A DNA stretch of 64,000 nucleotides from Nectonema munidae (Eukaryota; Nematomorpha; Nectonematoida; Nectonematidae): positions 434,001 through 498,000 of the forward strand of contig JAUIRK010000004.1 in assembly GCA_030549495.1 (NCBI GenBank), written 5' to 3'. Below, in pieces: positions 47,895 through 58,531 of the stretch. Numbering within the stretch: position 1 is the stretch's first letter; each line of letters begins with the position of its first letter. The position numbers were made by a program, and so were the translations under genes. Under the pieces are notes generated by a model that made no database searches, was not told the DNA's origin, and saw nothing but the letters and a program-made list of their open reading frames with translations.

Positions 47895-47945
47895 CATTTT
47901 CGCCCAGAAGTGGGCGATTATCCCAAAGTTGAGAAACCCTGACTT
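47895..47945. mobile_element. hAT-type element terminus
   Basis: Inverted it reads CAGGGTTTCTCAACTTTGGG, a Charlie-like end, continuing into ATAATCGCCCACTTCTGGGC. A similar CGCACAGAAGTGGGCCATTC block lies at 63879-63898. Confidence 0.5.
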
Positions 47946-48387
47946 AGAGAATCAGAATCATTATCTAGAATCTGCGTCATCTCTGTACTGGATGCGGAAT
48001 AAAGACCTCATAGCACTAGACAGGCATCTAGACAACCTTACTCAAACCCCATAAAAGCTATGTTTGACTGACACAGAGTGTGTACAAAATTACCATATAT
48101 TTTAACAACATAGAATTATTTAGCACTACACTATGAAACCGAAAAGAATTATTTCATATGAATTTGTTACGCTCTCCTTATCACAAAATTCATCATAAGT
48201 GGAGTTTAGCATGCAACAAATTCTAATTCAAATAAACACATTCTAAACTCATCAGGAATTTCTTTTATACATGACTTAGTTATCAAGGAATTTTATGGTA
48301 TAAAAAATTTTAATTTCAAAAATAATAAAATTTATATTTAATCAATTTATTATATTTTTGAATTGATTTCGATAAATTAATATCATA

Positions 48388-48983
48388 CACTGGCGGATTT
48401 AAAGGGGGCGGAACCGGCGTACGCCCCCCCCCCCCCTTAAAATTGCATTGGCATTTATCTAAAAGCTCTTTATCTAAAATTTTAAAATTGCATTGCCATT
48501 TATCTAAAAACTCTTTATCTAAAATTTTAAAATTGCATTCCCATTTATCTAAAAGCTCTTTATCTAAAAGCTATTTATTTAATTGCTTAAAAATTTTTCT
48601 TTATCTAATTCTTTTCGTAGAACTCAAATATTATGATTTCTGCAACTCGTTTTTTAGATTCAATCTTTCTCTAAAGTGAGAAGCCCTAAAAAGTTTTTTA
48701 TGTTTCAATCGTAGTTAAGTGTGACACTTATTACTTTTATATTATCCAATTTTTTTTGTAAATTTATTATTTAAACACATCAAGTTTTACGACATCAATT
48801 CACTTCGCAGTTCAATGAATGATGATCGTTTTAATGCTTTCATTCTTCTTTTTGTTTTAAAATTTTTGATAAAGCTTAAATTTATATGCTTTAAATTTGA
48901 GTTCTAGTTTAGTAAAATCCGTCCCGCCCCGCTCCCTCCCCTTCCCCCCCCCCCCCTAATGCCAATTTCTAGCTCCGCCCCTG
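48388..48983. mobile_element. hAT-type MITE with poly-C tracts and internal tandem repeat
   Basis: The ends are CACTGGCGGA and, inverted, CAGGGGCGGA. TCATA abuts both ends, short for a hAT duplication. C runs lie inside both ends (about 48424-48436 and 48945-48957). Three 45-bp repeats lie just inside the left end. Confidence 0.65.
48438..48572. repeat. 45-bp tandem repeat, 3 units
   Basis: AATTGCATT(G/C)(G/C)CATTTATCT units recur every 45 bp (TTG at 48443, 48488 and 48533) with AAAA(G/A)CTCTTTATCTAAAA completing each. They make an open frame (HLSKSSLSKILKL repeats) that is a by-product. Confidence 0.85.
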
Positions 48984-49164
48984 TCATATGGTTAATTTTA
49001 AAGCATAACGAATGCCGAATACCGTACCAGAGTCCAACACTGCCCACAAGTCAAAAACAAAGCGAAAAATAATTCATAGAGTGTAAGACATTTGCACAAT
49101 TAATAATTATATAAAAGGAAATTTTACCAGTTGAAAAATTCCTTTTCGTTGTTTAGAAAATGCT

Positions 49165-49345
49165 ATATAACTAACTGACCGGAATAATTAATTAACTAAA
49201 TATTTAACTAATCACTACTAAGTAACAAATTATTATCTATCAAACACGTAACTAGATGATTATTTCTGCTGGATTAATATTGAACTAATTAATCAAAATA
49301 ACAAATTAACTAGCAAACTATTTATCTAACACACCACTAATTATT
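49165..49345. repeat. Degenerate TTAACTA/AACTAATTA-type minisatellite
   Basis: Many near-copies of TTAACTAA, TAACTAG and CTAATTAATC. A similar tract lies at 38540-38760. No fixed period could be read by eye. Confidence 0.5.
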
Positions 49346-51779
49346 CTTAAACATAGTCTGGGTGTTAACGAGAAGTTATACTATCCGTCAAACGGCCCCT
49401 TCCCATTTGAGGCTAGCAATGCATTTTCCCAATTGAGTTATTAAAAGTTTTTTTAACGTGGGAAATAGAAAATGTGTTTTTTTCTGTATCATTAGTGTTA
49501 ATTCTGTTAACTAGAAAAAATAGTATATTGTTGTTGCTTTAAAAATTATGAAAGACTAAGTCCTAAAATTAAAAAACCTTAATCCATTTACTTTTCTTTT
49601 CCCAATCCTGAACTCCACAAGCGGTTGGTCGATGAAAACACTTTGATGTACTTTTACGTTTACCCTCATCCAAACCTTACAAATTTTCTGACTAACTATT
49701 TAAATAGATGATTTAAAAAATGCAGAAAAAAGTTTGATGACGAGCCAAATGTAGCCATCCAGGGATAAACAAAACAAGTTTTATAGGATCTAAGTAAAAC
49801 GAAAATTTATAAATCAAGAAGGGAAAGAGCGAGAGTTTTACTTAGAATCTACATTGTTAAAATTATTGGCGTGGTCCCAACACTACTCTAATCCCACCCC
49901 TTGTTCCTTCATTTTCGTTGAACGTGAGAGTGTGTTTGGCTATTTAGACAACAAAATAAAACAAACTCAGAGATTATACCATTATCAAATAGCTTATAAA
50001 ATATTCATCATAGCAGATAACGTTAAAGAAAAGCTCTGGAGCAAAAATTCAGTCATTCATATTCAAATAATAGTAGAAGAAAGTGGTATAAACGCAAGAG
50101 ATAAGAGGGGGTAATTTGGAGAGTCAGATCAGTTGAAGGCATATGTATATATGTATGTGATAAGAGGATAATGGATTACATGCGAGGCGATAAAAACTTT
50201 TGGCATTTACACAATTATTACTACTTTTATCGCATTTTTGTCCAGTTAACAATCTTATAAAATTTTATTTTTCCATTTCAAAGAAGTCGTAATGAAATAG
50301 TAAAACTAGCAAACTTAGTTCTCGAAATAAAATCGATGTCTGCCAAACGAATATGCATGTATCCGTGTTAAATGCATTGAAAAATCAGTAGATAAAATCA
50401 TTTTCATCCAAAAAATCTTGCCTGTTTAAATTTGTAAATAAATGATAAAATCTATTCCATGTTTTCCAACTTTGCAAGTTTTTATAACTATTTTTACTTT
50501 TTTTTTTGTTAATAATGAACTTTTTAAAGAAAAAAGTAAGTAGACAATTCGTTTTAAAAAATCTTGGCCTAAATTGGGAAAAATCTACTGTTAATTTATA
50601 ATTAATGGATCAAGTAAGGACAACCCCTGGGATTACACTAGTAGACAATGTCTCTGAAAATCAAAATTTTATTATCCTAAAATAAGAGAGATTGTCTTTA
50701 CAACTTCCAAAATAATTAAACCAAAGAAAAATTCTTGATCCTAAAAGATTTATCAAAAAGATTATTGACCCTAGAAAAATAAATGGGATCATAAATCATA
50801 GAACGATTTCTGAGATTTAGAACCATGATTGAAGTGTAGGCGTATAAAAATTCCAAATATGCGTTCAGATATTTACAAAAATCCCACTTCGACTCCAATC
50901 TAAAGAAGCGAGGCTTGGACTACAAAATATTCACAAAAATTTCGCCTCCATTCTTTTTATATCAATTGTATTGAGATGTATACTTTGAAAATTTGTAAAT
51001 TAGAGACAAGAAAAACTATTTTCATTAGATTCTTATTACTCGTTGTTGATTTTTTCGCTAAGCCTTTTTAGCAGTCTATCCCCTAAAATGGCTTTTTGAC
51101 AAAGGCTAATGCCAAATAATATCGAGTCTAAAGCTACTGATGATAGTTAGTAGAGTAGCTAATAATTTATATATACGTAAACAAACAGTATTACAAAACA
51201 AAAAGTGATAAAATAATCACTAATTAAAATTTGAAGAAAACCATATTTTTATAAAAAATGATTTAAATGAGTTCTCCTCAAAATTTTTTATAAAAATCAT
51301 CCCATGACCAAAAAAAAGTTTCAATATTATAAAAAGAACAATAGTCAGGTGTAATTCCCTCAAAGAGCTTGCATGGAAGTCTTTGCCTCAGATATGGTAA
51401 ACTCGTATACAAAAAAGATTCGAAAACAAGCTATAAAAAATTGTCTCCTTCAAACCAACTAGTATACATACAAGCATGCACATGTACAAGCCTTTTACTA
51501 TACATAATAAAAAATGTCAAGTTAGGTTGATAATTATTTTTAAATATTAAACAAGAACACACATGTATCAACAAATTATCCTAAAGGTTGTAAGTGCTTA
51601 TTCCTGAACTGAATGAAGTCAGAAGCCTAAACTTGGATTGATTCCATTTTTTATCGGAAAATCTTAGGGTTATAAAATACACCAATCACCAAACACAATT
51701 TTTAGAGGAATTTTTATTTGAAAAGTTTTATATACAAATTAAGGCATCAAAAATTCTTACATGCATATTAACTAACTTT
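49346..51779. other. No gene seen
   Basis: AT-rich. Open stretches at 49854-50114 and 50716-50898 carry no recognisable motif or splice-bounded frame. Confidence 0.4.
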
Positions 51780-51856
51780 ACCAAAATTAACAAGTTTTAC
51801 GTATAGCTTTAGTTTAACATTCTTCAATTATTTCTGATTCTCGTATATTTATTCTT

Positions 51857-53976
51857 TCACGTTTTTTGGATTTTCAAAGAAGAATCTGCAGAGATATCAC
51901 AAAGTTCTACAACGAACTTCAAAATATATGCTCGGCGAGATATTTCAGAATTGTTTACAAGTTTGTATAAAATCCAGAAGTTTATCAAAGCAAGATCTAA
52001 AATATTAAAAAACGCAGTTAAAGGCCATCTGTTTGTCTTTACTTTGGATGAGTGAGTACGACACATTTGATCAATGATATTTACGCCGTATTTGTATAAT
52101 TATAATATGTAACAGTTTCTGATCTTTTTTTACTTCTTTGTTAACACAAACAGAGTTATTGTGAAGACTGCTCAGAATTAAAACTCCTTTATTACTTTTG
52201 GCTTTGTATGCTGTTAGAGACATATTATTAATAAAGTAAACATTTGAAGTAAAAACTGGAATCTTTTTGGGGTACATAATTTTTATTTCAATCGGAACTT
52301 CTCTTCTATTATGACGACTTTTTTAGTAATAAGAGCTCGCTTAACTAGCTTTTTAACTACATATTCGCCAAGAGGACAGTCGACGCTTTCTTCATCCTTA
52401 CCAGGATATGGAAAGCGGGAGCACAGGTATTTTGTTTTCATATAAACCAAGCCAACATTTTATTACATCATTTGTCTGGCTTGCTAGGCAAATACTATGC
52501 AAATGGGCATCTTGCTTTTGTTGGGAATAGTTGCTCATAGATCAGGGGTGTCCAACACGCGGCCCGCAAGGCAAATTTCTGCGGCCCTCTAAGAAAATGA
52601 GATAAGGTTGATGTTAAATTATATAGATATTAGTTTATAAAAATTTCAACAAATTTGTTATAAAAACTTTAAGTTTCTATCAAAATATAGATAGGATTAT
52701 GATTTTTAAAATATCATTGGAGCTTAAACAAATTTTTTCTAACTTTTATTTCAAGGTTTTAATGTAACTGCTTTCAAGATAAAATTAAAAATTTGGAGAA
52801 AAGATCTAGAAATGAAAAATTTGGAACATTTTCCTTTTTTAAAATCTCTATCTGTAATAAATGAAGAGGCTTTATCAGAATGTGTTGATTACATTGATGT
52901 TCTTTTCAATGAATTCGATAGAAGATTCAAAGACCTTAAATCATTAAAATCTAATTTTGAGTTATTTGTAGATCCTTTCAATTTCGACGTTAATCAATTG
53001 AATGAAAATATTCAAATGGAAATAGTTGATCTTCAATGCAATACCATGCTGAAGAAAACGTTTGAAACTTTGGGTATTCCCAAATTCTACTCAAGTCTTG
53101 ATTGAAGCCAGTTTCCAAAGCTGATTCATTTGGTCAAAAAAATAGTTTGTATGTTTGGGAGTACGTATTAAGTTATTTTTTTAAATAGGTGCGGCCCGAC
53201 CGTGTCCAATAACTTTTCTAAATGGCCCGCTGCTTGTTTTAGTTGGACATCCCTGTCATAGATAGTAAGTTCGCGATAAGGAACATAAGATCTTCGGCTA
53301 TTTTCCAAAAATAAAACTTATCTTCTTACAAAATCTTCTTTGACGTTTAAAATCAAATCTTAAAAATTTTTTTCTTCAAATCTTTGTCGCTGAAATTGAA
53401 AAATTGTATGCCCAATTTTTTGACAACTTCTTGATGAAAGTTTTCTTGTTCCAACAGCTCCTCTGAGTACATAAAGCAAAAGAACTTCCAACTCTTTAAT
53501 TGAAAGATTCCATTCACCCTTCTCTCTATTCGCTTCTTCAATCATACATTTCCGAATATGACGTAAGATTCTCTCATCAAGTATGCGCCTGAATGCAGAC
53601 GACGATTGATTACTTATTTCACGATAGGAATAACTAGTTGGACCTGGTTTGGCTTTGAAAACATTTTGAGCGGACGTCCTTCCTTTTACATTACAAATTT
53701 TACTCCATTCAGTTCCATCTTTAGCTAGAGATGTATTTTCATCTTCAGTTGTGGTTTTATATGAAACAGTTGTTTCACCAGAGCTAGAGTTTATCATCTC
53801 TTCACCATCATCCGAAGAAACTTCTTTAGAATCACTCAACTCTTGATTATAACAAGAATATGATTCAGCTTCAAACTCATGGGATGAAAAATGATTATCA
53901 CTTCCTGAGCTTTCTTCGATCATATCTTTGATATATATTGAGGTTGTTGCTGTTGCGTTACGAATCGGTGTATCCA
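51857..53976 (-). pseudogene. piggyBac transposase relic
   Basis: The likely start MDTPIRNATATTSIYIKDMI at 53976 leads an acidic region with SSDDGEEMINSSSGET, then AKDGTEWSKICNVKGR, KAKPGPTSYSYREISNQSSS and EKGEWNLSIKELEVLLLYVL (to about 53450). The first and second catalytic Asp regions are lost. Beyond the hAT insertion come GKDEESVDCPLGEYVVKKLV (about 52410), YPKKIPVFTSN, NKGVLILSSLHNNS (52270-52130) and CRTHSSKVKTNRWPLTAFFN (52062), the RRW-type block after the third Asp. No cysteine-rich tail was seen. Inactive. Comparable to the 32263 fragment in its N-terminal blocks. Confidence 0.8.
52543..53255 (+). mobile_element. hAT element, internally deleted, 713 bp, inside a piggyBac
   Basis: The ends are CAGGGGTGTCCAAC and, inverted, CAGGGATGTCCAAC. 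The 8-bp flanks are identical (TCATAGAT at 52535-52542 and 53256-53263), a perfect hAT target duplication. Inside, 52812-53105 encodes a hAT transposase C-terminal segment (SECVDYIDVLFNEFDRRFKD, then MEIVDLQCNT). The rest of the gene is deleted. Confidence 0.92.
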
Positions 53977-54119
53977 TAAGTAAAGGCAAAGTAAAATATA
54001 ACAATATATTGAAGCTATCAAAAAGTGCTAGTAGATGGGAAACAAAGAAAATAATGGAAGAAAAAACAGAAAAAGACTGCAATATTATAAGTCAAAGCAA
54101 ACTAGATGTTTCTGTTATT

Positions 54120-54260
54120 TTTCCTCTATTTGACGCGATAAACGTGTCAAATAGAATGATTTATAATTTTATAGCTTTATCTTTAACATTTCACGTGCTA
54201 AGTGTGTCAAATACAATAATTCATAATTTTATAGCTTCCTCTTTTCTAATTATTCTTTAG
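54120..54260. repeat. Tandem repeat of about 62 bp, 2 units
   Basis: GTGTCAAATA(G/C)AAT then TTTATAGCTT recurs with spacing about 62 bp, upstream of the piggyBac transposase start. Confidence 0.55.
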
Positions 54261-54308
54261 GAGTGATGAGAATGCATTATCTAACATGTCTTTACCATTA
54301 TATAATGT

Positions 54309-54513
54309 GCGGTTAAAATGACCTCAATGTCACTTTAGGTATATTATTAAGTTTTCCTCAAATTAGACAACATAACCATTTGAATTTTATAAGAGTCAAG
54401 TGAATGGAAGAAAATCATAAAAAATTTTAAAGATATTTTGAAAATATTAAGAATAAAGAGGTTAGAAATTTTAAAATGCGGTCATTTTGACCGCAATGTC
54501 GTTTTAGTGTTAA
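54309..54513. repeat. Duplicated piggyBac terminal motif
   Basis: The terminal block (GCGGTCATTTTGACCGCAAT, 54479-54498) has a diverged copy in the same orientation at 54310-54336 (GCGGTTAAAATGACCTCAAT), about 170 bp inward. It may be a subterminal repeat or a nested second end. Confidence 0.55.
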
Positions 54514-55562
54514 TACGTAAAAAATTCCGACTCCGAATCCCCTGCCTTTAAAATCTCCGCCACCCTGCTTCTAGATAAAAAACAGGGGCTCTATGCCACC
54601 ATGTGGTTTTTCTAGTGGTTAACTATATCAAGTGTGAAATTAATAATACTACATGTGTTAACTTTTTATATCTATAGATTCAAAAAGTTAAAACCGCAAA
54701 ACAATTAATGTTAGTACATAAAGAATTGAAATAAAATTTTTATATAGACGAAAAATAATAAAAAGTTTATTAAAATGATAATTCAATAGTTCAGAACAAG
54801 GAATCAAAGATACATTTTTTTCTCGAGTCCTGATTTTCACAATATTTGAAACTCCTGAATCCTAACAACGATTCCTGCTCAGATTGAATTAAAATTAAGT
54901 TTTCTATAGCATAATAATGTAATTATTTCTTTAGGACGTAAGACAAATTCAAGGAAAAAGTTGTTAATCGGTGCGTGGCTTCGAGTAAAAAGGAGTAACA
55001 AAGGTCAAAAGATATGAAACATTTAAGAATGCTAAAAGCGTTGCGAAAAATTTCAGATATTTTTTCAAGATTTTTAGTCACTGCTATCTGCTATCTTCTG
55101 TCCTCAAACAAATAAGAATGATCGCACATGCAAAAACGCGCAATAGCTACATGGATGACGCCTTGTTTTACGATGGACAAGAAGAATACAACAAAATTTG
55201 TAGGCAACACTCTGCCTGTGTCATTGATAAAAAAATAATAAGAGAATATGTGGAATGCATGCATGCATTCATTTTCCTATCTGTTATTTCAACGACTCCT
55301 CCCCCATTCAACATCTGTGACTTGACGGCACTCAAGGACAGTGTCGTATAGGAAAAAAACTCGTATGAACACTCACTTCGAATCAATTATTCACTAGATT
55401 GCTCTATACCAGTGAATAGCAATTTTTCAATTGCACATATGTTAACTCAAAGTGACATCCAAATAAATATATGAATGCTTACCAGTAATCTTCTTATCCA
55501 TAAATATCGGATATTTCATATATGTAAAACTAGCGGAAGCTGGACAACCCGGGAACAAGAAA

Positions 55563-55948
55563 ATTCAGCCTCTGGACAATTCGTCCTCTAAATATATTGA
55601 TATTTAAATTGTCTTGAGACCGAATTTTTTAGAGCTCAGATTTTCTGTAGGCTGAATTGTCACTAAAATCTATCAAATAAGAACACGAGATTTCGTCTAC
55701 AATTATTTTTTTAGTAAACGCCCCCCCCCCCCCCCCCCCAGCACTAATAGGGTTAAAGTTTATGAGAGTTATTTAAGTAATTAGATCACAAATTCTCCTT
55801 TCGCAAGCGACATTTATGTGATATGCTTTTTCAAAAAATAATCATCTCAAATATTTTACAAATAAAGAAAAAAAATAGTTCAATTTTTGTAAACGCATAT
55901 CGAGTGGCCCTTCTTTAGTAGAGGGCGGAAGTATGAATTGGCGTTAAA
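55563..55948 (+). repeat. Segmental duplication, copy A
   Basis: Near-identical to copy B at 58012-58531, same orientation. Two matching blocks (55563-55701 and 55754-55948) flank an unrelated middle containing a C run (about 55719-55738), where copy B has a different 200-bp segment. Confidence 0.9.
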
Positions 55949-56948
55949 TTTATTAGATTTTTAAATAGTTGGATTTCATAAAGTAATTTGAAATTTTGTA
56001 AGTACTAGGAGGCAGACTTGAAAATGTTACTTACGATTTCGAAACCGTGTATCCATTAATAGAAAATTTAAATTCAAGTGACAAAGTGTCTCACTATGCT
56101 AAAATTTATATGGGCTCATCAAAAATAAGATGTTTTTAAATAAAATAATAGACGCATACTTCACTGCAAAACTTTCAACACAAAACTAGTTTTCATTAAT
56201 CAGAAAATATATAAATTTTAGTTAACTTTTGCAGTCAGTTACCAAAATTTAACTTTTGGTTGAGTCAAGTACCCCTGTAAATATTTTAATCATATTTTAA
56301 TCAAGTAATTATTTTACTTCAGATTAAGTTTAGTTTATTTTTCTTTATATATACACACATTTTTTAAAATTGAATTGAGGCAATAAAATTTCATAGAAAG
56401 AATTTCTCGAGTAAAATGCTAGTCCAAAATAAAACTTCATAAAGCTAGTTGTGACTAGATGTCATGTTTTGAACCAACGCTGGAACATGAAGAAAGTAAA
56501 AAGTAAGATTTAATAGATCAGCTATCAAAGTGTAAGAGATATTATAATATACCTTATATGATACTGCAGTGCTATATGTTTAAGTAAATTCTTTTAACCA
56601 ATTAGGATAAAAAGGACAAAGAATTAAGAACAATTATCTTGCCTTGACGCATTATTCAAGTGTGGATGTTTACAATTAGAAAAGAATTCATAATAGTCAG
56701 TTGATCTGAGACTGCTAAAAGGAAAAAAAGAAAGCAGATAATTAGAAATGGTAAATATTAGCCACGATAACAACTCTATTACTAAATGCAACTTTTTGCT
56801 AATATAAAATTATGGATGGCTAATTGAATACAACCGTTTTACAAAGAATCTTACTTAAGGTTTCGCAAGAGACTATCTCACAGCTGTCTAAGCTGGTCTA
56901 AGAAATAGTTATAAAATTATGAAATTGAGTATTATAACTAGGTTTACA
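55949..56948. other. No gene seen
   Basis: AT-rich. A mini-frame on the minus strand at 56027-56050 (ATG GATACACGG..., donor GTAAGT) could be a small exon but has no support. Confidence 0.35.
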
Positions 56949-57960
56949 CAGGGGCGCACATCCTCAAAATTTGGGGGGCGAACTTTTTTTTATTATAATT
57001 TTCAAAATTTATTATAAAAAAATTTTTGTTCAATGAACACACCACCATTATTATCCGGCATTATACATGCAATAACTGGGCTGATTTTATTAAGTCAAAT
57101 ACCTTGTTTGTAATTCTTGAATTGAGTACTTTTTTTCTTCTTTTATTGCTTTTCAGGCCAAATTTGTAAATGTGCATTTTTCTTAATGGCTAAAAAATGA
57201 AATATGACGACCCACACTTTAAATGTCTTTTTACTGCATTAAATCTGTTGGTGAAGAGGTACATAAGTGCCCTTTGTGTTCTGAAATGTTAGCATCCACT
57301 TTTTTAAAGAAGCTTGGTAGTGAAGCACTCGAGTTCGGTAAACAAAACTATTGGCTGGACGATTGCACAAATTCATGTTTGATAAATAACATAGGAATGT
57401 TTTTGCAAAATATAAGCATGGTTTGAAAAGTTTCAAAAAAAATCTGTTGTCAAAAAGTCTCACAACATAATCTTGCTGTAAAGATATATTGAATATTCTA
57501 AGTTCTGAAGTTGTAAAGTTGAAGCATAACTTCCTATAAAACGATACCGTTAGAAGGCTGATATGTCTGATGACATGTCAGACGTGGTTTTATTGATTCG
57601 GAATTCGATTTTCAACTTTTTTGCTCAGATTGATGAAACGATGGAGGCTGAAAACTTATCTCAGCCTTGCGTCATATGCACAATATGTATATGACAAAAA
57701 CCTGTTAAACAATTTTTTATTTTATGAAACTCAGCAATAGAACAACGGTAAGAGGAACATTTGACAACGTGATAAATTTTTTTACGGCACATGGTATTAA
57801 GTCGGAATCTGGCTAAGCAAAAATCTCCAGATGTAATTGGTACCCAGTGGGCCGAGCCATACAACCATAACCGATGAGTTGAAAAATGTTTTCAATGAAG
57901 TCATTAATCTTTTTTGTTTTCAGATCTTGGAAAATTTTCCAAGCGATACTATGGAAAGAA
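56949..57960 (+). mobile_element. hAT relic (ZBED5/SCAND3-like)
   Basis: Begins CAGGGGCGCACATCC at 56949. Plus-strand pieces include HKCPLCSEMLAS (57250), then NDTVRRLI, DMSDDMSD, FAQIDETMEAEN and RTTVRGTFDNVINFFTAHGI (57540-57810). Their order fits the hAT catalytic region (LDEST..., TTGEEIFKVLDSFF). It contains several frame changes. The right end was not found. It lies between the two copies of the segmental duplication. Confidence 0.6.
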
Positions 57961-58011
57961 ATCCAGTTTCTTTTTTAAAAATAACTAAATTTTTATGGTT
58001 ATAATAAATAT

Positions 58012-58531
58012 ATTCAGCCTCTGTAGAATTCCTCCTCTAAATATATTGATATTTAAATTGTCTTGAGACCGAATTTTTTAGAGCTCAGATTTTCTGTAGG
58101 CTGAATTGTCACTAAAATCTATCAAATGGATCAAATAAGAACACGAGATTTCGTCCACAGCCTAAAACTAGATTACGCCGAGAATATAATTTTCAATATT
58201 TTATGCATCCTAAATCTAGAGTATATTAACAGATTTGACTAATTTAGTTACCCATTTAATACAAATGGTCTAAATATGGACAGTAACAATGTGCAGTTTT
58301 TAACTGAAATCATGCTAGTTAGTGAGTATTTTAGTTAGTAGTAATTGCCAACTTTAAAGTTTATGAGAGTTATTTAAGTAATTAAATCACTAATTCTCCT
58401 TTCGCAAGCGACATTTATGTGATATGCTTTTTGAAAAAATAATCATCTCAAATATTTTACAAATAAAGAAAAAAAATAGTTCAATTTTTGTAAATGTTTG
58501 GTAGAAGGCGGAAGTAAGAATTGGCGTTAAA
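58012..58531 (+). repeat. Segmental duplication, copy B
   Basis: Matches copy A (55563-55948), starting ATTCAGCCTCTG and ending GGCGTTAAA. It has a 9-base addition (TGGATCAAA) near 58125 and a distinct 200-bp middle. The flanks and length suggest it is nearer the ancestral form. Confidence 0.9.

Larger units (their letters stand above)
51780..54509 (-). mobile_element. piggyBac transposon relic, split by a hAT element
   Basis: The right end at 54509 is followed by TTAA (54510-54513) and reads inward CACTAAAACGACATTGCGGT CAAAATGACCGC, a piggyBac-type terminus. The transposase pieces run in order on the minus strand (N-terminal part from 53976, C-terminal part to 51857). The left terminus was not found. 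A 713-bp hAT element lies inside. Confidence 0.75.

Noticed and set aside
48438-48572. CRISPR-like array
   Set aside because: Units are contiguous tandem repeats without unique spacers, and the DNA is eukaryotic.
48443-48679. Protein with HLSKSSLSKILKL repeats
   Set aside because: The frame is a by-product of a 45-bp tandem repeat inside a MITE.
55118-55351. Small plus-strand gene
   Set aside because: Open on both strands over the same stretch, with no motif, start context or splice support.
55473-55493. Minus-strand mini-exon MDKKIT with GTAAGC donor
   Set aside because: It ends in the wrong phase for REEP exon 2 and is too short to support alone.
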